NCBI GenBank assembly: GCA_021292105.1
Contig: CM037874.1
Span: 56,367,539 to 56,431,538 of the forward strand
Source: Anadara kagoshimensis
Lineage: Eukaryota > Mollusca > Bivalvia > Arcoida > Arcidae
Direction: 5' to 3'
DNA length: 64,000 bases
The position numbers were made by a program, and so were the translations under genes. The notes beneath the pieces were generated by a model that made no database searches, was not told the DNA's origin, and saw only the letters and a program-made list of their open reading frames with translations. Below, piece by piece: positions 57,129 to 64,000 of the stretch. The first letter of the stretch is position 1; each line of letters begins with the position of its first letter.

Positions 57129-57296
57129 GTTTACAATAAATATTTACAAGGTTATGACAGCTTTAGTTCGATTTTGTTGTTTTTGTCTCTCTGTTTTGTT
57201 ATTCACGTTTTCTATTTGTATATCATAAATTATTACTGACGACAATGATACTAGAGTTCAGAGTTTGAGCTTTATATACATTTGTGCATAGATATA

Positions 57297-57499
57297 CATT
57301 ACAGACCTGTTAAACGTTTAGCGAGGCGGTGAAGAAGTCAAGTCAAATTGCTAATGCGAATAGACAAGATATAGTTAGCTAAGCAGACGAGATAAAGATA
57401 GTAGCTAACAAAAAGCCGCAGACATAAAGCTAACGAGGGACCGAAATGGACTGCCGATTCGGCACTAAATCGTGATAAACTTTCGACAGATCTGTACCG
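57297..57499. mobile_element. TIR-MITE, ACAGACCTGTCGAAAG family, inverted orientation
   Basis: Ends ACAGACCTGTTAAACG and the inverse AAACTTTCGACAGATCTGTA then CCG before TA. Internal GACTGCCGATTCGGCAC lies near the right end, so the copy is flipped relative to the one at 42862. Confidence 0.7.
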
Positions 57500-57797
57500 T
57501 ATATAACACCTGTTTGCGAAAAAAACCCACGCTTTTATTGTTGGCACCAATAAAACATCACACTATCCCAAGACTCGTATCAAGACTACATGCATCTGAT
57601 ATCAGTATATTTTACAGATTTGTATCAGGGCTATTTGTTCGTATGTTTGACACCAATGGGGATTTGTAAGTCATAAATCCAGAATAATTTATATACTTAC
57701 TTTTACTACTGTTTACTGTTTTGCACGACCTTAAACTTAGGATGACTCCTAATAACCATCTGACCGATTACAGGATGTGATTTCATATTTTATTATC

Positions 57798-57836
<39 letters not shown>

Positions 57837-58190
57837 AGTGGATAAACAAATAAAAAATCATTACATTATAGGGAAACAAAATTGGCATGTCCACTTGACC
57901 TTTAATTTAATCATTTATTACCAATGAGTACAACTATGTTAAGGGGACACATGTGTTTATTTCGTCTACATATGGAGAACAACATATACATTTCTGAAGG
58001 AATTTTAACAGGAATGCCAAATGCTGCATTTTCATACATGAATTATTATGATTAGCATGTATAAACTTATACGATGCAGTGGTTTTGAAAATATGACATA
58101 GTTATAGTCTTTACCAATACGATATGGTTACCAAATTCTTCGTTATACCCACACTCTTAAATGTATTCATCAGTGTTTTCAGTATCTTTT
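57500..58190. other. Intergenic with an (AAAT)n at 57797-57838 and a MITE scrap
   Basis: The AAAT run has about ten units. A partial copy of the CAACATTGACCTGTC MITE lies at 57884-57960. Confidence 0.6.
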
Positions 58191-58194
58191 CCTC

Positions 58195-58385
58195 AGGCTT
58201 ATTGCAAGCCCAGGCTTACCAAGGCACTTAAAAATTATATTACCTATATCACAATATTGTTGATAAGATTGATGTCTTTGTATCAAACATGATTCTGGAT
58301 ATATTTCTTTCATTCTCAAATTTGATTTCAGATGTGGCTGGTATAACTAGCTCAACAGGAGGTGCTTACACTTCCTGATTACAAG
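58195..58385 (+). mobile_element. PLE 3' fragment, diverged
   Basis: AAGCCCAGGCTTACCAAGGC, ATATTGTTGATAAGATTGAT, GTCTTTGTATC and CAACAGGAGGTGCTTACAC follow the order of the PLE C-terminal codons and tail. Confidence 0.6.
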
Positions 58386-58575
58386 CCCCAATTTCCAATT
58401 ACTTATTATTCCAGTTTTAAAGTTTTCACTCTACTTTAGAGATTATAATTTAGACATTGGTAGGATGGATATGTTAGTACTTGCTTAATTATTAGTGGTA
58501 TTAGCATTTGCTTCACTTGTTTAGTATTTTCTCCTTTAAATCAATAAGAGATAGTTGTCTAACAACACTACTACT

Positions 58576-58790
58576 CAAAACATACGTTCCATAGTTCCAT
58601 GTTCCTTTCACACAATTTTGATTACACACAGGGCGGGTGTAGCTAACAAAACAGGAGGTGCATAGCTTACCCTTCCGGAGCACCCGGCCTCACTTTCCTG
58701 ATGGAAGTTCACGTGTCTAACCTGACTTGTCAGTTCCAAAGTTACTTTGCTTCTGGACTGAGATTCGGACATGGATTAGTATATTTGTTT
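58576..58790 (+). mobile_element. PLE 3' fragment
   Basis: TACGTTCCATAGTTCCATGT, GGCGGGTGTAGC, CTTACCCTTCCGGAGCACCC and GGACATGGATTAGTATATTT: the tail of the family, complete at its 3' end. Confidence 0.75.
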
Positions 58791-59059
58791 TATACTAATG
58801 TAGATCCAAATTAAAATGACTAATAATATAATGGCAATCAATTTATTGCAGGACTCGTCCTAAGTAAGGAGTTGAATTTGTGGTCCTTATATATGATTGT
58901 CTTTTTTGTCTTGTTTTGTTGTTTCTTTTGTAAAAAATAAGGTGATACAAAGTTTTATAGTTCTAGTGAAGTCGTATCATTAGTTTGGATTAGCGGCTGT
59001 AGCTAAACAAGATTCAACTTTTTTTGGTGATTGTCATTTAAACAAGGACCTGTATGCTT

Positions 59060-59235
59060 GTGTTTTATACACAATTGGCGGGTGTAGCTGGCTAAAAAGG
59101 AGGTGCTTACCCTTCAAGAGCATGCTACCTCACTTCCTTTGTGGAAGTTCACGTGTTTTACATAACGTGTCAGTTTTTTTACTTTGCTTCTGGATTATGA
59201 TTCGAACATGGATTAGTGTGTTTGTTTTTGCCACT
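59060..59235 (+). mobile_element. PLE 3' fragment
   Basis: GGCGGGTGTAGCTGGCTAAA, AAGGAGGTGCTTACCCTTCA, GTGGAAGTTCACGTG and GAACATGGATTAGTGTGTTT. The 124-residue frame at 59122-59496 begins in this tail and is not a gene. Confidence 0.7.
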
Positions 59236-59299
59236 AACTTGTGCACGAATCAAATATTTATTGTGTCGGAAAATTATGTTTCACATAATGTCACTAATT

Positions 59300-59612
59300 A
59301 CACAATTTTGTTGAAGGCAAGTGAATTGCAAACTACACCAACATCAACTTCACAGAACCAGATTGCCGCTTATGAACACAACAGCGCTTGGATTCCAATT
59401 GTTAAAACAACAATCAACAAAAATACCCAAAGGACCATAATATATTTAACCAAATTTACCCAAGGTAAATTTTATGATATCCTCGGAGATGCTTAGTCAA
59501 CAAGCAGATATACCGGATTAGTGGTTTGAATCACACCAGAGTCAACCACACATAAATATCAATAAATGTCAATGTCTTATTTGGTCTTATTTGGTTGATT
59601 GACAATTAATGA
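59300..59612 (-). mobile_element. Hammerhead-type repeat, copy 3 without the ribozyme
   Basis: Shares ACCCAAAGGACCATAATATA, GATATCCTCGGAGATGC and CAGATATACCGG, GTGGTTTGAATCACAC, and the GATTGACAATTAATGAAATA end with copies 1 and 2. The portion that would hold the hammerhead is not recognizable. Confidence 0.5.
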
Positions 59613-60554
59613 AATATTAATTACCTTTAATGAAAATTCTATTTAAAACGATTGTTAAAATGATAAAAACAGTTATACTGTCTTGTTGCCATTGACTGTG
59701 AATTTGCTGATGCGACATGAAACGTTTTAACAAACAAAATATTCGTTCCCTTGGGGGTAGTTTCTGCTAAATCATACTTGAACTGCTGAAAGGTTAAATA
59801 ATGGTACCTATATGCTTTCTTAGCGCTACAAGAATAACTATTATACAATTTTTCCTTTTACTCAGAATAAATGTCATGATTTATTCATCATCAAAAATAA
59901 TGGTTATTCTATTTTTAGCTCACTACATGTTTAAAGTTTTGAAATATTAATGAAAACCGACTGGTGAATGGAGTTTTATTGTGCATGAAATGTCAGCATT
60001 TCCCAATGCACTGTTTCACAAATCTGATAATACCAAGGAGTAACAACACAGGCTTCAAATAAAATAACATTATTGCTGTTTTGAGATGTCAAATATAGAA
60101 CAATTGTATTTAATATCGGTTCATGTTCGGTACAGTTGAATGTTCGTTTAAAAAAATTCAGAAGTGTAATGGAACACTCAGTTAAAATAAAATTGGAAAA
60201 AATAAAATAAAATTGAAAATATTTTAATAACCGTGCACTCAATCATTTATAACACTTCGGGAATTATTTTAAATGCCCATTTAAATTAAAAACTGCAATC
60301 CCGCATATTAAAAGACTCAATGCCCCCAAATATTGCATGATAATCAATACTGATAGAGAAAGAATAGCATAACTGTGCATGTACATGTTTTAAAACTCTT
60401 TAATTGCAAGAAAAATGCAACATTCAACACCCGATGCACTAACACTGGTGAAATGTACAGTTTAAATAAAAAAAACTGTTGATTTGGTATTAAAATGACA
60501 GATAAAACAGCATGAATTTTACCAAGAACACAAGTCACAATACAAGTAATCATA
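59613..60554. other. Intergenic, nothing supported
   Basis: AT-rich unassigned sequence; small frames on the minus strand show no recognizable domain. Confidence 0.45.
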
Positions 60555-60968
60555 GACAAACATACTGGTTATTGTTTAAATGGCAATCACCAAAACAAAA
60601 TTGAATCTCTCAAAACTAGTGCAAATGAGGTTAAGCACGTTATCTTCAACAAAGGTAGCAAGGCCGATTTTTCCAGAAGGGTAAGCAGCTCCTGTTTAGC
60701 TAGCTTTACTCACCACTTGAAAAAACAAAATTGAAAATAAAAGGTCTATGAGATTATTGAAAGTGAAATATATCCAGGGTATTTTTAAATATAGAGACAT
60801 CATGCTTATCAACAATAATATGAAGACGGATATAACACTTTTTGATTGCTCTGACAAGCCTAGGATTGCAGTATGCATGCGTTAAAAATTTATTTTGTTT
60901 CTGAAGTTTGCTTCATTGTATAAAGTTTCCATGGTGGGAAAAAGATCTACCATAGCGTATCAATTGTG
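60555..60968 (-). mobile_element. PLE 3' fragment, diverged
   Basis: AAACATACTGGTTATTG, CCAGAAGGGTAAGCAGCTCC, GTTTAGCTAGCTTTACTCAC, ATCAACAATAATATGAAGAC and GACAAGCCTAGGATTGCAGT run collinear with 51513-51930 at lower identity, representing an older insertion. Confidence 0.65.
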
Positions 60969-62489
60969 AAAAAATGACAGAAGAAAATCAAGATTGAGAG
61001 TGATATATAGCGTTATCTGTTTTTGATGGTAAAAAGTTCCAATTTTAATAAACGGAACCAAAATTATTTTTTACTAAGAACTGATCTGAACTGATGATAT
61101 AACCTTTTTGTTTCTGAAAACACGTTAAATAGTTGAATTCCTCGTAATTCAGTGGATTTGATAGCTCATTGCTTAACAAATTGATACCTTCCAAAACAAT
61201 TTTAAAGAACTTTATTCACAAAGAAGGTCTTGAAATATGTCATAGATCAGATTTATAACTGATAATGTAAACCAAATAACTTACTTTCTTCAATTTTAAT
61301 TGATTGAAGATTTTAATCTAGTCGGTAACTTTAGAACTATAGAATTCTAAATACACCAAGGTGCATTATTTAATATTAGCCTCTATTCAAATAGTAACAC
61401 AATCCTTTACTAAATCATTTGCTTACCCACATCTGTTTGTCTTCTGCAACAAAACACGCGTTTCAGATGCCATTTGTAACAGGTTTAGAATACCACTCTT
61501 TATCTAATGTATTACTTTGTAACAAAATATTTTAATCAAATTGATTTAATCTGTTTATATATTAATACTTTTTGTTTTATCCGAGACAGTCACACGTGTT
61601 TCTACTATTTTTAACAACAATTGATATTGATAGTAAACACTCGTGTTTAATAACACGTTGCTTTCCTCACGTTTCGTTTCTCGTCTTAAAACTTATTTAT
61701 CCCTGTTAACTCATCAGCGGTGACTACAATCACATTAAAAAAGAAGAATCTCTTTTTGTATTTCGAACTTACTTGTCTACACAAACATGAACATTTGTTT
61801 AAAATACTAAAAACCTCAGGTATATTCACCCAAGCAGAGTATTTCCTTAATACATTTGTTAGATATGCCTTTTGGATAGTTTTAAACCCTTTGAAAAAAA
61901 AGGTTTAACAATTTTGGTCAAGACACTACTTATGAGGAATTTATTCCGAAACGGTGGTCAACTGCTGTAAAATTGAAATTAGAATTGGTATATGTAAACT
62001 ACTTATTCTAATTGAAATTTTTATTTTTTTTTTTTACTTTTATCATTTACATTACCGCTCCTTAAATAAAGAAATACAAACAAATTAAATCTTCAGTGCC
62101 TGCTCAGGATTTGGAGGTTTTAGAACCCTCTATTATTACCATAACCACATCACTTGAACTTACTATAATGACTATCCAAAGTCTGGTATTTTATAATTAG
62201 TGGTCTTAATATATGCCTTTATGTTTCCTTTGTATTATTTTGTATTGATTAAAGTTTCAAAGGTTTTGTGTCATGTTCTTGATAACGTTTTTTTTGTCGC
62301 CAAGTACATGTCTAAAGCTACAATTCTCTTTGCATTTCTATTTAGTCTTGTTTGTTTTTCTTATGAATTTTGTGCCTTGTGCTCTTGTATTTTCGTGTTC
62401 ATTTTGAATATTTTTCTTGTCCGTTGTTATATTTCATCTAATTTTAAGATTCATTGTAGCAAATATAATCCATCAAATCTTTTTGTATC
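60969..62489. other. Intergenic, nothing supported
   Basis: AT-rich; no ORF with recognizable features and no recurrent motif. Confidence 0.45.
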
Positions 62490-62650
62490 AAATCAAAAAC
62501 AAACATACCGGTCAATTTATCAAAATCATTTAATTAAAATCTAACTCTTCTATTCATATTCGTATTAGAATCATAAAAATAAAAACTTTGACACTTCAAA
62601 TTTAGTGAATCACGTGAATTGAAGCAAGGTAAAGCAGGTGTTCTAGATCG
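62490..62650 (-). mobile_element. Very diverged PLE-tail remnant
   Basis: ATCAAAAACAAACATACCGG, ATAAAAACTTTGACACTTCA and GTGAATCACGTGAATTGAAG keep the order of the PLE tail only weakly. Confidence 0.4.
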
Positions 62651-64000
62651 TTTACTAGTATTGATAAAACTGATCTTTATATCTATTTTCGTTTCATGTG
62701 TCTGTCATCTTGACATCAGCGAATTACTAATCAACGTACGTCTCTGAACATGCTTATACAAAAGCATTTTTTCATTTTTTTTTTCATTTTATTCTATTTC
62801 TGTTCACAAAAGCTTCCACACCTTTATAGGAAAGTAATTCTGTTATGAATCTTTTCTTTCTTGCCTGAAGTTTATTATTTTTGGTTCACAAAAAGCTTCC
62901 ACACATATATAGTTATGTCTTGTTTGCAGTTTGTTAAACGGAGGTGCAAAGAGCCTTAAGATATTATGTAAGAAGAATTTTGTAATTGAGCAAATTCTGA
63001 TCTGTTTTCCTCTGGTGTTTTGTGTTGTGCACTTAAGGCGAACTTTTTAGTACTAGTTTACATTACTTAATACAGCAGACATTTATGATTGAGACAATTT
63101 AAATCTGATTGTAGAAACAAGCAAATACATTGGGAAATTGTCTTCATTAATATGACTAAAAAAGCGCAACAGACAAAAGTTCTTTGACAGACGTTTTTAT
63201 TCTAATATCATCATATTCCTTTCCATACTCTAATCTACTTTTCTATATTTCTGAGGATAAATCAAGATAATTGGAAAGTTTTAGTGACAGACAGTTTACG
63301 CATAATCTTTTTTCTTTCACTATTAACAGTGGTGGGCTAGAGAGTGGCGGGATCTCCGAAAAAAAACAATGATTTCGCGAGATCCCATTTCGTTCTTGTT
63401 TCAATATGATGACGTATTGCTGGAAAATTTACGTGAATTTGACACACATTTTTTAACTCACCAGATATAGGGATTGTTTTGTTGGATTAATGAACTTTGT
63501 GTACTCTGTTTTATTTAAAAATTATGTACACATGTTATCTAGTGAAAGGTTCGCCTTGAAAGTCATGCCTTTTGTGTTCCAACATTGGCCACCAAAACGG
63601 TACCAAAGCAGCATCACGGCAACTAATGACGTACAAGTGTCAATGACGTCATTAAATGCTACATTCATTCTTTTTGTGTGTAGTTCAAGCATGCAGGAAC
63701 ATTCTCGAAACATTTGGGGCGTGCCGGTGACCCGTCTATTGGCCGGTGTATTGAAAATGAAGATGAAAAGAGATTTTGTTTAATATACTAGCCAAACACG
63801 AGATCAAAATATAATACATTGACCGAAAGCTTATTAAGACGTGGCGTAAACACTCCCATATTTAAAACACTCTGAAAGAAGTCTTATCTATTTAAAATCA
63901 TAGATAAAACACAAAAATCACTACTAAATTAAGCTGATTTTCACTGTCGATATTGGTAGTAAACAGGGTATATATGTATTCATAAGAGCATCATTTAGAA
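62651..64000. other. Intergenic, nothing supported
   Basis: AT-rich. A perfect TGACGTCA lies near 63643. A short duplication (CACAAAAGCTTCCACAC) occurs at about 62805 and 62886. The frame at 63490-63783 (97 residues) has no recognizable domain. Confidence 0.4.

Noticed and set aside
59122-59496. 124-residue frame with an N-terminal hydrophobic stretch
   Set aside because: It begins in a PLE tail and runs into a copy of the hammerhead-type repeat; not a secreted protein gene.

Overview
This is AT-rich animal nuclear DNA with one host gene and a dense load of transposable elements. The mix points to a lophotrochozoan, most likely a bivalve mollusc: a Penelope-like retroelement (PLE) whose reverse transcriptase (RT) block resembles bivalve copies, tRNA-derived SINEs, many TIR-bearing non-autonomous DNA elements, hammerhead-bearing repeats and long AAAT, AAT, GA and CA microsatellites. 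The organism call is inference; no ribosomal, mitochondrial or diagnostic host sequence is present.

Host gene. A single-exon class A G-protein-coupled receptor (GPCR) resembling the orphan receptor GPR161 lies on the minus strand at 3471-4771. All seven-helix landmarks are present, but one base appears to be missing in helix 6. No other host gene can be supported.

Layout. 0-5 kb: a small MITE, a pair of CRE sites and the receptor. 5-20 kb: SINEs, a 197-bp hAT-like MITE, a CpG-rich MITE and decayed MITEs. 20.5-21.3 kb: a mariner-like MITE swollen by about fifteen copies of a 39-bp minisatellite. 21.5-27 kb: microsatellites, two of them hosting palindromic MITEs. 27.6-30.3 kb: another copy of the same MITE family, split by a 5'-truncated RTE-like LINE with an 11-bp target-site duplication (TSD). 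31-33.8 kb: PLE tails and tail-derived tandem arrays. 33.8-41.0 kb: a 7.2-kb CACTA-type DNA transposon with about 440-bp TIRs and 20-bp-register subterminal arrays, inserted into a PLE with a 3-bp TSD and itself carrying two further TIR elements with 5-bp TSDs, one of which holds a SINE. 41-50 kb: many short TIR MITEs. 50-60 kb: PLE copies interspersed with a repeat family in which two copies encode a hammerhead self-cleaving ribozyme. 60-64 kb: AT-rich sequence with decayed PLE tails.

How it fits together. No intact transposase, integrase or full RT is present, so nearly everything mobile here is non-autonomous or dead. The nesting gives a relative age order: PLE, then CACTA, then the hAT-like elements, then the SINE; and the TIR MITE before the LINE. 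The best candidates for something undescribed are the CACTA element with its regular subterminal arrays, the hammerhead repeats, and the MITE family that turns into minisatellite.
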